Notes: generated from the letters alone by a model not told the origin. Shown: positions 50,778-59,816, counted from the first letter of the stretch. The stretch is DNA of 64,000 nucleotides from Sporosarcina pasteurii (GCF_041295575.1 NZ_CP160452.1:1922001-1986000); one strand, 5' to 3'. Translations and numbers: made by a program.

Positions 50778-51722
50778 TCATTTTTCAGATGTGTAATTCT
50801 TCTGAATGGCTTTCCCTATTTGTTCGATTGCCTCTCTTCCCGCATCCATTACGCCTGCCATCCAAAAGAAAGCGTGGATCATTCCTTCGTAGTTTGATAG
50901 TTCAACATTAACCCCAGCCTCCCTTAATCGGTCAGCATATAAGACGCCATCATCTCTAAGAGGATCATATTGTGCTGTGATGATTAATGCAGGCGGCAAT
51001 CCACTTAAATCTTTTGCTAATATAGGTGATGCATAAGGTGAAGTTTTATCTTTTTCACTTAGATAATGTTTGGTAAACCAATCAATTGTAGCTTTATCCA
51101 GCAGATAACCTTCGCCATTTTCTTCCATAGATGGCGTATTCCACGCAAAGTTGGTAGCTGGATAAATCAATACTTGATAAGCAATAGATGGACCGCCCCG
51201 ATCTTTTGCCATTAGTGTAACAGCTGCAGAAAGATTCCCTCCTGCGCTATCTCCGCCTATGGCAATAAAGCTTGGATCGCCATTGTACCTAGAAATATTT
51301 TCAGCTACCCACTTCAGTGCAGCATAACAATCCTCTGGAGCAGTTGGAAACTTAAATTCTGGTGCACGTCTGTATCCAATAGAAACAACAATAGACTCAG
51401 ATGCATTTGTCAAAGCTCTCACAGTACTGTCCACTACATCCAGGTCACCAATTACCCATCCTCCTCCGTGAAGATAAACAAAAACTGGAAATGGTCCCTC
51501 ACCTTCTGGAGTATAAATACGAACGTTAATTTCACCGTCATCTACCAGAATCATAACATTTTCTACATGTGCAACTTCCTCTGGCGGACCGCCTGTTTGC
51601 GAAAACATTTGAGCAGAAATCATGCGATATTGTTCAGCAGTTAACTGATCGATTGCAGGAGCCCCTTTGCTTACCGCAGCTAATTGATCTAAAAACATTT
51701 TAGCCTGTGGATGTAACGTCAT
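50778..51722 (-). CDS. Alpha/beta hydrolase, hormone-sensitive-lipase family esterase
   Basis: 314 residues. The HSL oxyanion motif HGGGWVIGD (about residues 85-93), the nucleophile elbow GGDSAGGNLS (Ser about 159), the acid in YDPLRDDG and the His in GMIHAFFW form the catalytic machinery. The N-terminal cap helix region is present. It hydrolyses short acyl esters in the cytosol. AGGAGG lies 7 bases before the ATG. No operon partner, just downstream of the retron in transcription sense. Confidence 0.92.
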   Translation of the reverse strand: MTLHPQAKMFLDQLAAVSKGAPAIDQLTAEQYRMISAQMFSQTGGPPEEVAHVENVMILVDDGEINVRIYTPEGEGPFPVFVYLHGGGWVIGDLDVVDSTVRALTNASESIVVSIGYRRAPEFKFPTAPEDCYAALKWVAENISRYNGDPSFIAIGGDSAGGNLSAAVTLMAKDRGGPSIAYQVLIYPATNFAWNTPSMEENGEGYLLDKATIDWFTKHYLSEKDKTSPYASPILAKDLSGLPPALIITAQYDPLRDDGVLYADRLREAGVNVELSNYEGMIHAFFWMAGVMDAGREAIEQIGKAIQKNYTSEK

Positions 51723-51857
51723 TCGTATTCCTCCTTTTGTCTACGCTTACAAAATGGGTCATCTAAAACTTATTGTTTATGCAAAACAAATAATCTATCT
51801 GAAACGCGAAAACTAAGCATTAAGCTAGACGGATTTGATTCAATATATAATGAAAAG

Positions 51858-52808
51858 TCAACTGAAGGTAACGTCATGCACTCTTTTTACTTCATTAATC
51901 TGTTTTTCATATACCTGAAGATTTCGTGATGGGTCTACAGATTGTATGGCTATTATACATCCTCTGATTCGCCTAAGCTGAACTATTATTTCTTCTTTGG
52001 TCAAAGAGGAGTTCTTTAAATTGTTATCTAGATCACTACTTAGCCTCATTAGTTTTTTAGTAAGCTTATAGGGTGATTTGAGCCCGTCCTTAGTAACTAT
52101 AACCCCCGTTATATTATTAGCTTTTCTTTTTTGGAACCTAGTTTTTTCAGTGCTTAGATTAAAACCATACCGCCTTAAAATTAAAGCTAATTCTCTTTTC
52201 AAATGTTTAGATATAAAACTAGCAGAAGAGAAAGTAAGGTCATCATAATAAGCACTGAAAACTAGGTTATTTGTTTCAGCAAACTGTTCTAATTCCTTGA
52301 ACATATCACTATATGCCAAAAAACTAAGTAATGGGCTCGTCGGAAATCCTTGGGGTAAATATCGGTAAGAATCTTCTTCATGTTGATAAGTTACTAGTAA
52401 CGTTAATATTCTGGATATATCAATTGACATCTGCATTTTATTCCTAAAAAAATCGTATACGTAAGATTCGTGTGTACTAGGAAAGAATTTCTCAATGTCT
52501 GCAATGAGAAAGTATTTATTGTTCTTGTGAATAGCAGCATTATCTATGTAACTTTTATTTTTTATTCCACCATAAAGATAAGTAGGATATGTAATTGAGT
52601 ATAGAGACCTCACTAATCTTTTCAAAGCTCTTTTATGTTGAACAGTTGGATTGTACAAATCCCTTTTTTTGTTTTCCAGTTTATAAGGCTTCCATTTTTC
52701 TGTTTCCAATAAATCTTCCAAGTTTTTAAGTACTGATAAATCGACTTGTATAATTTCAGATAGAAACTTCTTATTTGATAGTTCATATAGAAAGCTTTCT
52801 CGAAACAA
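51858..52808 (-). CDS. Retron-type reverse transcriptase
   Basis: 316 residues from TTG 52808, which has AAGGAGGG six bases upstream; the frame is open to 52832 but this includes the ribosome site. Retron marks: NAAIH at 90-94 (the NAxxH motif of region X), FLIADIEKFFPS with the first catalytic Asp (104), LPQGFPTSPLLSFL at 151-164, YYDDLTFSS with the catalytic Asp pair (189-190), and NNITGVIVT with ITG at 233-235 (the VTG motif of region Y). It would copy the msr-msd RNA into msDNA primed from a 2'-OH. The gene is AT-rich compared with its neighbours, which suggests transfer. Group II intron maturase domains are absent. Confidence 0.9.
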   Translation of the reverse strand: MFRESFLYELSNKKFLSEIIQVDLSVLKNLEDLLETEKWKPYKLENKKRDLYNPTVQHKRALKRLVRSLYSITYPTYLYGGIKNKSYIDNAAIHKNNKYFLIADIEKFFPSTHESYVYDFFRNKMQMSIDISRILTLLVTYQHEEDSYRYLPQGFPTSPLLSFLAYSDMFKELEQFAETNNLVFSAYYDDLTFSSASFISKHLKRELALILRRYGFNLSTEKTRFQKRKANNITGVIVTKDGLKSPYKLTKKLMRLSSDLDNNLKNSSLTKEEIIVQLRRIRGCIIAIQSVDPSRNLQVYEKQINEVKRVHDVTFS

Positions 52809-53068
52809 AAAAATCCCTCCTTGTATATACAAGAAAGGATAGAAATTAGAAACTCAACATATTGCTTCAGTGAGGGAAGGATCTGAATTAAAATAGCTAA
52901 TCCAAATCGACAAAGTTTTAGACATATTAAGATGATAAACTTAAAAAAATCTAGCATCTCAACGATTTCGCTATATAACTCCTTTGCCATTAAAAATGTC
53001 GGTATAATAGACCCTTTTTTCTCTTCCTGCTTTGATGAAGCTACCTCTTTATTGTCATTATTATCCAT
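52622..53068 (-). CDS. Small membrane protein ORF between retron RNA and RT gene
   Basis: 148 codons from ATG 53068, with AGGAGG ten bases upstream. It opens with a charged 20-residue stretch MDNNDNKEVASSKQEEKKGS, then at least one strong membrane segment (KFIILICLKLCRFGLAILIQ) and a second weaker one (EFLISILSCIYKEGFFCF). The last ~62 codons overlap the RT gene in another frame, so the useful protein may be the first ~85 residues. It could be the retron's effector (a membrane-acting toxin, as in some retrons with transmembrane effectors), but I recognise no family. Confidence 0.55.
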   Translation of the reverse strand: MDNNDNKEVASSKQEEKKGSIIPTFLMAKELYSEIVEMLDFFKFIILICLKLCRFGLAILIQILPSLKQYVEFLISILSCIYKEGFFCFEKAFYMNYQIRSFYLKLYKSIYQYLKTWKIYWKQKNGSLINWKTKKGICTIQLFNIKEL

Positions 53069-53086
53069 AATATACCTACCTCCTAA

Positions 53087-53130
53087 TATTATTAGAGACT
53101 ACTGTCTCCCCCCGCACTATATTATTAGGA
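53087..53130 (-). repeat. Duplicated retron a2-like segment with hairpins
   Basis: Two copies of CTAATAATA (53128-53120 and 53095-53087, minus strand) flank GTGCGGGGGG and a GAGAC/GTCTC hairpin. CTCCTAATA and TATTAGGAG also pair with each other and enclose the ribosome site of the membrane ORF. Confidence 0.55.
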
Positions 53131-53362
53131 GTATATAAAAAGTAAAAGGAATCAAAGCATTTCTAAAAACCTATTCTATCCTTCTTAACCTAACTATTAA
53201 ACTTAATAGTTAGAAGCCCCCCCGCACATTTAGTGAATAAATATACTTCATAATAATCTGATGCATACCTTCTCATAGGAATTCACATCACACGTGTCCC
53301 ATCGGCACGACGCATGAGGGGATTCCCCGAACGGGTCCAACAATTACCGCTAATAATAGCAA
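53117..53362 (-). ncRNA. Candidate retron msr-msd RNA
   Basis: On the minus strand, GCTATTATTAGCGG (53360-53347) has the retron branch context TTAGC; its TATTATTAG (a1) is perfectly complementary to CTAATAATA (a2) at 53128-53120, about 230 bases further on. Between are small GC-rich hairpins (CCCGTTCGGG, CGTGCC/GGGACACG) typical of msr, and one long hairpin CTAACTATTAA/TTAATAGTTAG typical of msd. Position directly upstream of the RT operon and same strand fit. The ends are uncertain because a2 occurs twice (53095-53087 as well). Confidence 0.65.
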
Positions 53363-53535
53363 ATTAACTTGGTGTGCAGGAGATACAGTTTAAAAGCTTC
53401 ATGACTAGCATACCACTAGCCCTCTTGTTTTACAACTATTCAAAAAACATACATTCATAGTTTGGTCGTCATAATTAAGTTTTGAATGATTATGCATTTC
53501 AATATACCATTAGATATCTTACCCTGAATTAATAT

Positions 53536-54807
53536 TTAGTTCGAGTTAAAGAGTTTGTCTGGCAAACAACCATTTATCCTGCTATTGACGTCAATGTATT
53601 CCTCTTTTAATTTTGGAAATTCCTCAAACAACTCTAGTATTGAATCTCTCAACCTCCAAGGTATAAATGAGTTACTCATTGTATTATTCAATGCCTCAAC
53701 TATAGTTTCATCAAATCCATTTCTAATAATCAAATGCCAGATAATATTTCTGTTTTCCCTAGCCCAATTAAAATCATTTATTTTCATATCAACAAAAGCG
53801 AGTGTTTTAAACTCCGAGAAGAAACCTGATTCTTCTAATACCAATAAATCAGGCTCTTCTACCTGAAAAAAAAATGTATCATTGTTATTACTTGAAACTG
53901 TACTAATCATTTCATTTAGTTCTTCTCGTGGAATGAGATTGTGTCTTAATAGACCTATAATAACTTTATATGTTCTGAAATCCATTTTCATTTCGTACCA
54001 TAAGGAGCGAATAAATGCTGGGTCATTTGCAAAGAACCGCACTTTTGAAGGGTCTTCTTTAAGTAACTGAGTGTACAGTGATTGATTAGTTTTAATAAAT
54101 TCAACCAATTGATCTAAAAACTCACCTCTCAATTTAAACATTTCATCCCAGACCCGCGTTTTCATAGGGCCGAAAATGTCTACTGTAGTTAGTTCATAAA
54201 CATTTTCAATGACTTCTAAATAATCGGCTGAATCAACAGTTAAAGGTATTTCTTTAATTATACTTGTTGGATCGGAATCAACTGGCGTAAAGGCCGGATT
54301 TAAAAACACTTTTAATTTTTCTAGTAATGCTTCTTTCCCCCCGCCAACCCCAAACTTTGACAGATTTGATTCAAAAAAGAGCCAAAAAGATTCAACGTGA
54401 CTAACACCAATTTTATTACTTTTAGCATGGGCACAATCGTTTCTTCTGTCCTTCCAATACAAGTATTGCCGTTTTGTGTCAACAGATAAATTAAATATTT
54501 GGGCTGGTCTTTCTCTTTCAACACATTCTATAATTTTTGCTTCCCATTTGTCGTCATTTCTCAATTCACTCTGTATACCCTTCCAGTATTCCTCATCATA
54601 TCCCGGAGGACAACTAGCAACAAGCATTCTTTCTTTAAGGAGATTTTGAAAAGATAAAAATGAAAATAAATAGGCTGCTCTATAGGCCTGTGCTCTGTAG
54701 CAAATAATGGCTTCATCAATTAATTCTTTTGTGTTTTCCGAAACTCCTGGTTCATTTTTAATCCATTCTTCAAAATGTAATTTCACAAACAAGACCAACC
54801 TTTCCAT
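53536..54807 (-). CDS. HEPN-like protein, putative defence effector
   Basis: 423 residues. The N-terminal ~170 residues look like a HEPN fold: helix KELIDEAIICYRAQAYRAAY, then the signature RRNDCAHAKS, in which Arg122 and His127 form the RX4-6H ribonuclease-type motif. The remaining ~250 residues are helical and I do not recognise them. It lies 170 bases upstream of the retron RNA on the same strand. The ATG 54807 lacks a clear site; a GTG at 54786 is possible. AT-rich. A nuclease role in phage defence is inference from motif and neighbourhood. Confidence 0.6.
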   Translation of the reverse strand: MERLVLFVKLHFEEWIKNEPGVSENTKELIDEAIICYRAQAYRAAYLFSFLSFQNLLKERMLVASCPPGYDEEYWKGIQSELRNDDKWEAKIIECVERERPAQIFNLSVDTKRQYLYWKDRRNDCAHAKSNKIGVSHVESFWLFFESNLSKFGVGGGKEALLEKLKVFLNPAFTPVDSDPTSIIKEIPLTVDSADYLEVIENVYELTTVDIFGPMKTRVWDEMFKLRGEFLDQLVEFIKTNQSLYTQLLKEDPSKVRFFANDPAFIRSLWYEMKMDFRTYKVIIGLLRHNLIPREELNEMISTVSSNNNDTFFFQVEEPDLLVLEESGFFSEFKTLAFVDMKINDFNWARENRNIIWHLIIRNGFDETIVEALNNTMSNSFIPWRLRDSILELFEEFPKLKEEYIDVNSRINGCLPDKLFNSN

Positions 54808-55365
54808 ATATAATTCGCGTTTATATTAATAACTATTAACCGCTTTGATATAACCTGCTATATATGTAACCCCCCAGTAGAAATAACGACAGTTCTTACT
54901 TCAATTCTACCATATTCATAGGTCATTTGTCTGATAAATGGTGAGTATAACCAATTAAAAACACCCTTAACTTTGGGTATAGATGCATGTTGACTGGCAT
55001 AGAAGTAGGGGATTTTAAAATAGGTTTTATTATTATAGTAATCACTTAGATGTAGTCAACTTCGTTGATTGTAGTGTAGGGCGGCGACTCCTGTGGAATT
55101 AGCGGGACAGGTAAGACCCCCGAAGGAGCGCAAGCGACAGAGGAGGCTTACCGCCCGCCCCACGGAAAGCGTCCGCCCGGAACGGAGATCAACCTTGTTC
55201 CAACAATACTCTAGTATGATAGTAAAGATTATATCCTTTACCAATAAAATGTTGTTGCACTTATCCTAATTGCGTGATAATCTAACCTAATACATAAATA
55301 CAAAACATTTCGAAAGGGGGAAGTACGAGTTTTTTTAGCTGAGTTCAAAAAGGTTCTCGTACGCA
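54808..55365. other. Gap holding the second dispersed repeat
   Basis: 558 bases between divergent genes. The only clear structure is the repeat copy at 55074-55194 and a weak ACCC/GGGT hairpin near 54962-54980. The rest shows nothing I can support. Confidence 0.5.
55074..55194. repeat. Dispersed intergenic repeat, copy 2
   Basis: 121 bases, GTTGATT at the left and GATCAACC at the right. GGCGGCGACTCCTGTGG, GGACAGGTAAGACCCC and CCACGGAAAGCGTCCGCC match copy 1 at 16521-16649 in the same orientation. Some positions differ, e.g. around GGAGCGCAAGCGACAG. Confidence 0.85.
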
Positions 55366-56787
55366 ATGCAATTGAATAAAGAAATGTCATTTACGTTATC
55401 AGTGATTCCAATCATTACATTAATTGGAGCGGCAGCACTTTCCATTTTTTATTGGAAGGCGGGTATGCACATTCCACTTCTCATCGGTGTCATTGCTGCC
55501 GCTGTCGTGGCCGCGATTTGCGGATGGACTTGGGAAGAGATCCAAAAAATGATGGTGAATGGTGTCGCGCGTGCGCTACCTGCCATTTTCATCTTACTCG
55601 TGATTGGGATTATCGTTGGCACTTGGATTGGTAGCGGTGTAATCCCAACAATGATTTACTTCGGACTCTCGATTATTTCACCAGCTTTATTTGTGCCGAT
55701 TGTGGCACTCGTAACGGGTATTGTATCTATCACGCTCGGAAGTTCTTTTACTTCGATTGCGACAATTGGGATTGCTTTTATGGTCATTGGAGAAGGTCTT
55801 GGTTTCCCTCCAGGACTCGTTGCCGGTGCGATTATTTCCGGGGCATTTTTTGGGGATAAACTATCTCCATTATCTGATACAACAAATATTGCGCCTGTTA
55901 TGGCCGAAACAGATTTATTCAGTCATATTAAACATATGCTTTGGGACACGCTTCCCGCATTTCTTCTATCAATTATTTTATATTGGATTATCGGGACGCG
56001 CTTTTTAACGACTCATCTCATTGATACTGAAGGCATCCATATGATTCGAGCAGGGTTAAATGATTTATTTACCATCCACCCACTCCTTTTGCTTATGCCG
56101 TTATTAACAATTTTTCTCATGCTCCGTCGAATACCTGCCATTCCAGCATTAATGGGCGTTGGCTTGTTAGGCGCTGTACTCGCTGTTTTTGTGCAAGGCG
56201 CATCGGTTTCATCAGTCGTTCAAATGATGCAAAGCGGATTTTCTGTTGAATCTGGCATAGCCGCACTTGATTCATTATTAAATCACGGCGGCCTCGTTTC
56301 AATGCTTGGGACAATTGGCTTACTTGTCATTGCGACAGCACTCGGTGGGATTTTAGAGGAAACCGGTTCTTTCGCGGTGTTGACGAGACGTATGATGGCA
56401 AAAGTACATACAACTGGTAGACTCATTAGCTCGACTATTCTTGCAACATTTGTGATTGCTTTTGCAAGTGGCGCACAGTTTTTAGCAATCATTTTACCTG
56501 CAAGAACTTTTGTTAATAAATATAAATCGATGAATATCGATACGAAAAACCTTTCACGCTGCGTGGAAGCTGCTGGGACGGTTGGGATTAACCTCGTACC
56601 ATGGAGTGTACCGGTCGTTTTTGCGGCAGGGATCCTCGGCGTCAGTTTTAACGAATTTATTCCATATACATTTTTTGCATTCCTAGTCCCACTCATCAAT
56701 ATTCTATTTGGTTACACAGGGTGGACAATTACAAAGAAAAAGTATCAACCTAGTACTGCGATGCAGAAAGGAGCCATTTCACAGTGA
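55366..56787 (+). CDS. Na+/H+ antiporter, NhaC family
   Basis: 473 residues, about 11-12 membrane segments. ITLGSSFTSIATIGIAFMVI, SGAFFGDKLSPLSDTTNIAP (the NhaC signature with conserved Asp residues) and ALNDL... later GSFAVLTRRMM fit NhaC. It exchanges Na+ for H+, or acts as a malate-lactate type exchanger in some members. Its GTGA junction with the next gene shows translational coupling to the PqqB-like hydrolase. Confidence 0.9.
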   Translation: MQLNKEMSFTLSVIPIITLIGAAALSIFYWKAGMHIPLLIGVIAAAVVAAICGWTWEEIQKMMVNGVARALPAIFILLVIGIIVGTWIGSGVIPTMIYFGLSIISPALFVPIVALVTGIVSITLGSSFTSIATIGIAFMVIGEGLGFPPGLVAGAIISGAFFGDKLSPLSDTTNIAPVMAETDLFSHIKHMLWDTLPAFLLSIILYWIIGTRFLTTHLIDTEGIHMIRAGLNDLFTIHPLLLLMPLLTIFLMLRRIPAIPALMGVGLLGAVLAVFVQGASVSSVVQMMQSGFSVESGIAALDSLLNHGGLVSMLGTIGLLVIATALGGILEETGSFAVLTRRMMAKVHTTGRLISSTILATFVIAFASGAQFLAIILPARTFVNKYKSMNIDTKNLSRCVEAAGTVGINLVPWSVPVVFAAGILGVSFNEFIPYTFFAFLVPLINILFGYTGWTITKKKYQPSTAMQKGAISQ

Positions 56788-57650
56788 GTAAGGTGATTTT
56801 AACGGTTATAGGAACTGCGCAAGACGCGGGGCTCCCCCATCCGAATTGTTTCTGTAAAAATTGTTCAGAAGCGATGCAAAATCCTAAGTATCAGAGACAT
56901 GCAGCCTCACTAGCTATTGTGTTACCAGAAGAGAACGCTTGGCATTTAATCGATGCGACACCCGACCTAAAAGAACAAATGGCAAACGTACAAATTCAAT
57001 ACAATTTGCAAGGTCAACTGATGGAGAGCATTTTCCTTACGCACGCCCATCTAGGGCATTATCCGGGGCTCTTATTTTTAGGGCGTGAAGCAATCGGCGC
57101 AAAAGGTGTGCCTGTATTCGCTGGGAATAAAATGAAAAAGCTACTGGAAGAACATGCACCATGGAGCTTGTTGACAAAGCTTGAAAATATTAAGTTGGAA
57201 CAAATTGAGGATGGACGAGATGTGTCAATTTCGCCAAATGTTTCTATCAAGCCGGTTGAGGTACCACACCGCAATGAATTCACAGAAACTTTTGGCTTTT
57301 GGATTAAAGGCCCGAATAAAAAAGTTTTGTACATTCCAGATATCGACCAGTGGCATGAGTGGGACCAAGATATTTATGACGCTTGTAAAGAAGCAGATAT
57401 TTGCTTACTCGACAGCACATTTTATTCCGTAGCAGACTTAGAAAAAATTGGTCGTAGTTACGGTGAAATTCCACATCCACTCATGACAGAAACGATGGAT
57501 AGATTACAAGATTTAGTTTCACAAACTGAAATCTATTTCACCCATTTCAACCACTCGAATCCAGCGCTCGATTCGGACCGTCAAGTACGGAAACAAATAG
57601 AAGAAGTTGGATTTCATATTGCTGATGAGATGATAGAATTTATTTTGTAA
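56784..57650 (+). CDS. MBL-fold metallohydrolase, PqqB-like
   Basis: 288 residues, starting at a GTG that overlaps the antiporter stop (GTGA). PqqB-like features: VIGTAQDAGLPHPNCFCKNC near the start with a Cys cluster for a structural metal, a modified metallo-beta-lactamase motif THAHLGHYPGLL, DSTFYS for the later Asp, and FTHFNHSNPAL near the end. PqqB acts in PQQ formation, but no other pqq gene is present; PqqB-like hydrolases in Bacilli have unknown substrates. Coupling to an NhaC antiporter suggests a shared physiological role. Confidence 0.83.
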   Translation: MSKVILTVIGTAQDAGLPHPNCFCKNCSEAMQNPKYQRHAASLAIVLPEENAWHLIDATPDLKEQMANVQIQYNLQGQLMESIFLTHAHLGHYPGLLFLGREAIGAKGVPVFAGNKMKKLLEEHAPWSLLTKLENIKLEQIEDGRDVSISPNVSIKPVEVPHRNEFTETFGFWIKGPNKKVLYIPDIDQWHEWDQDIYDACKEADICLLDSTFYSVADLEKIGRSYGEIPHPLMTETMDRLQDLVSQTEIYFTHFNHSNPALDSDRQVRKQIEEVGFHIADEMIEFIL

Positions 57651-57708
57651 CAGAAATCCTAAAATAGATTCAATCATTCAATAAAAGTATGCTAAAGGAA
57701 CAATAAAA

Positions 57709-57759
57709 AAGCCTGTGCGAAAAACGGATGATCGCATCCATTTCCTATCGCACAGGCTT
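57709..57759. terminator. Bidirectional terminator
   Basis: AAGCCTGTGCGA and TCGCACAGGCTT, 12-bp perfect stem with a long loop, between convergent genes. Confidence 0.85.
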
Positions 57760-57767
57760 ATATGATT

Positions 57768-59816
57768 TTAAATAAAATCTCTCGGTACTTCAGTTTTCCA
57801 CGTTTTCGTAAATACTTCTTTATCGCCTTCGAAGGCTGTAATATGATTCATCAAGTAAAATGTATCTTCATCCGCTGTCATCGTACTTGTCGTTGCTAAG
57901 CTAGTTTGCCATTCCCCACGACCAACTGTTAATGTCCAGTCACATTGTACTTTTGCAGATAAAGGATCTCCTGATTTAATCGTATAAATATTGCGGTTAG
58001 TACTGCCATATTCTATGCCATTTTGAATAAGTCGACGTGCACCTTCATCTGAAAAATCGTCTAACACCCATTCATCGGTAATTGTGTTATGTCGAACTTC
58101 GCGTGTTCGATTCGCCTCACGCAATATTTCTCGCTCCATCACTTCCGCAGTTTCAGGATGTTCGAATGGTTTTAATTCATTATCCACAGGTTTTGCAGAT
58201 CGAATTGGTAAGCGAAGTCTTGTATTTTCATTCGCCAAAACAGTCAATGTTACTGGTTTTGGCGATGGCCATGCGTGTGGCCAATAAGTTGGTGAAATTG
58301 CCAGTTGCCAGCGGTGGCCTTTCGGTAACGTATGACCGACTGCATTTAAACGAAGTGTCACTGTATATTTTTCACCTGGTACAAGGTGCTCCGGATGTTC
58401 ATGACTGTTTCGATGCGTTAAATTGAGCATGCCCCATGTTACACGCGTCGATGAACCATCTGGCGCCACATCGCAAAGTCGCGCTGTTAATAAGGCATTC
58501 ATCTGGTCGGATGTTAATTCCACGTCAAATTCAGGAAACCCTAAAATTTCCATCGGTTCTTCAAGGGGTTCGGAAGTGAAAACAGTGGAAAGACCGTTTT
58601 CAATACGCTGATCGGAGGATAAATCTCCTGGTTGTCCAAACGGGCAAAACACGCCTGCGTATAAGCCGTGTTCTTGTACACTTGATACGATGACTTCTTT
58701 TTCAGAAGTAACGACATCACTTAGCTGTTCTCCGCTTAAATAATACATTTTCTCTTGGGCATTTTTCGGCGGCCATTCATTTTCGGCCACCCAATGTCCT
58801 GGACGCATTGCATAATCTGTTTCAGGCGTAACGCTATCTTGAACCCAAGCACGTAACATCGGCTCGTCCATAATGCCTGTTTCTTCACCTTTTAACCACT
58901 GATCCCACCAACGTAAACACTCTTGTAAAAATCCAATTTGCGGACCAGGTACAGCCACTTCAGGATATTCGTGTGCCCAAGGGCCAATTAAACCTTTCTT
59001 CGGTCCTTTTAATCCTTCTAAAAGTCTTGGAATTGCATTCGTATAACCGTCAGCCCAACCGCCAACTGCATACACAGGAATATCAATATCCGAATAGTTT
59101 TCACATACAGACCCATGTTTCCAGTATTCGTCTCGTCTTTGATGACGCATCCACTCTTCAACAAATGGCGGCGTTTTTTCCAACCTCTCTAACCAATTCG
59201 AACGCCATGAATCGCCTACCACTTCCGGATCAGCTGGACGAGCATTATACGCAAGCATTGTTGATGCCCACCATAACATATCCGATGCAAGCATTGCCCC
59301 GCCTTTGTAATGAACGTCATCGGCATAACGATCATCTGTCGAACAAAGTGTAATGACCGCTTTTAAATCAGGATGACGTCTCGCTGCAATTTGAAGGCCA
59401 TTAAAACCGCCCCATGACTTACCAATCATACCAATGCCGCCTGTAAACCAAGGCTGTTTAGCTATCCAAGTGAGCACTTCTAGTCCATCATCTTGTTCTT
59501 GCTTTAAATATTCATCATATAAAATCCCGTCTGAATCACCACATCCACGCATATCTACACGGATACTTGCATAGCCGTGCCCGGCAAAGTACGGATGCCG
59601 AATTGAATCTCGTAGTGCTGTAAAATCATTTTTCCGATACGGTAAATATTCCAAAATCGCTGGAACTGGATTTTCCTCCGCATCAACTGGCAGCCAAATT
59701 TTTGCCGCTAATTTTGTTCCATCTGACATCGGAATCCAAACATGTTCAATTTCCCGAACTTCTCTCGGAAATTTTGTTTTGATCGACCTGTTTGATTCTC
59801 TAACGTTGAAAACCAT
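57768..59816 (-). CDS. CocE/NonD-family hydrolase
   Basis: 682 residues. The alpha/beta hydrolase domain has VDMRGCGDSDG, the nucleophile elbow GMIGKSWGGFNG (Ser near 151), and a later Asp/His region (ADGYTNAIPRLLEG, GPWAHEYPE). The C-terminal ~250 residues form the X-Pro dipeptidyl-peptidase-type jelly-roll (FPEFDVELTSDQMNALLTAR). The family includes cocaine esterase and acylases. Encoded just downstream of the BCCT transporter, so it may hydrolyse an imported acyl-betaine or choline ester. GGAGGG precedes the ATG. Confidence 0.88.
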   Translation of the reverse strand: MVFNVRESNRSIKTKFPREVREIEHVWIPMSDGTKLAAKIWLPVDAEENPVPAILEYLPYRKNDFTALRDSIRHPYFAGHGYASIRVDMRGCGDSDGILYDEYLKQEQDDGLEVLTWIAKQPWFTGGIGMIGKSWGGFNGLQIAARRHPDLKAVITLCSTDDRYADDVHYKGGAMLASDMLWWASTMLAYNARPADPEVVGDSWRSNWLERLEKTPPFVEEWMRHQRRDEYWKHGSVCENYSDIDIPVYAVGGWADGYTNAIPRLLEGLKGPKKGLIGPWAHEYPEVAVPGPQIGFLQECLRWWDQWLKGEETGIMDEPMLRAWVQDSVTPETDYAMRPGHWVAENEWPPKNAQEKMYYLSGEQLSDVVTSEKEVIVSSVQEHGLYAGVFCPFGQPGDLSSDQRIENGLSTVFTSEPLEEPMEILGFPEFDVELTSDQMNALLTARLCDVAPDGSSTRVTWGMLNLTHRNSHEHPEHLVPGEKYTVTLRLNAVGHTLPKGHRWQLAISPTYWPHAWPSPKPVTLTVLANENTRLRLPIRSAKPVDNELKPFEHPETAEVMEREILREANRTREVRHNTITDEWVLDDFSDEGARRLIQNGIEYGSTNRNIYTIKSGDPLSAKVQCDWTLTVGRGEWQTSLATTSTMTADEDTFYLMNHITAFEGDKEVFTKTWKTEVPRDFI

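Noticed and set aside
53281..53335. GC-rich hairpins as an independent small RNA or riboswitch
   Set aside because: Their position just after the TTAGC branch site fits the msr part of the retron RNA better.
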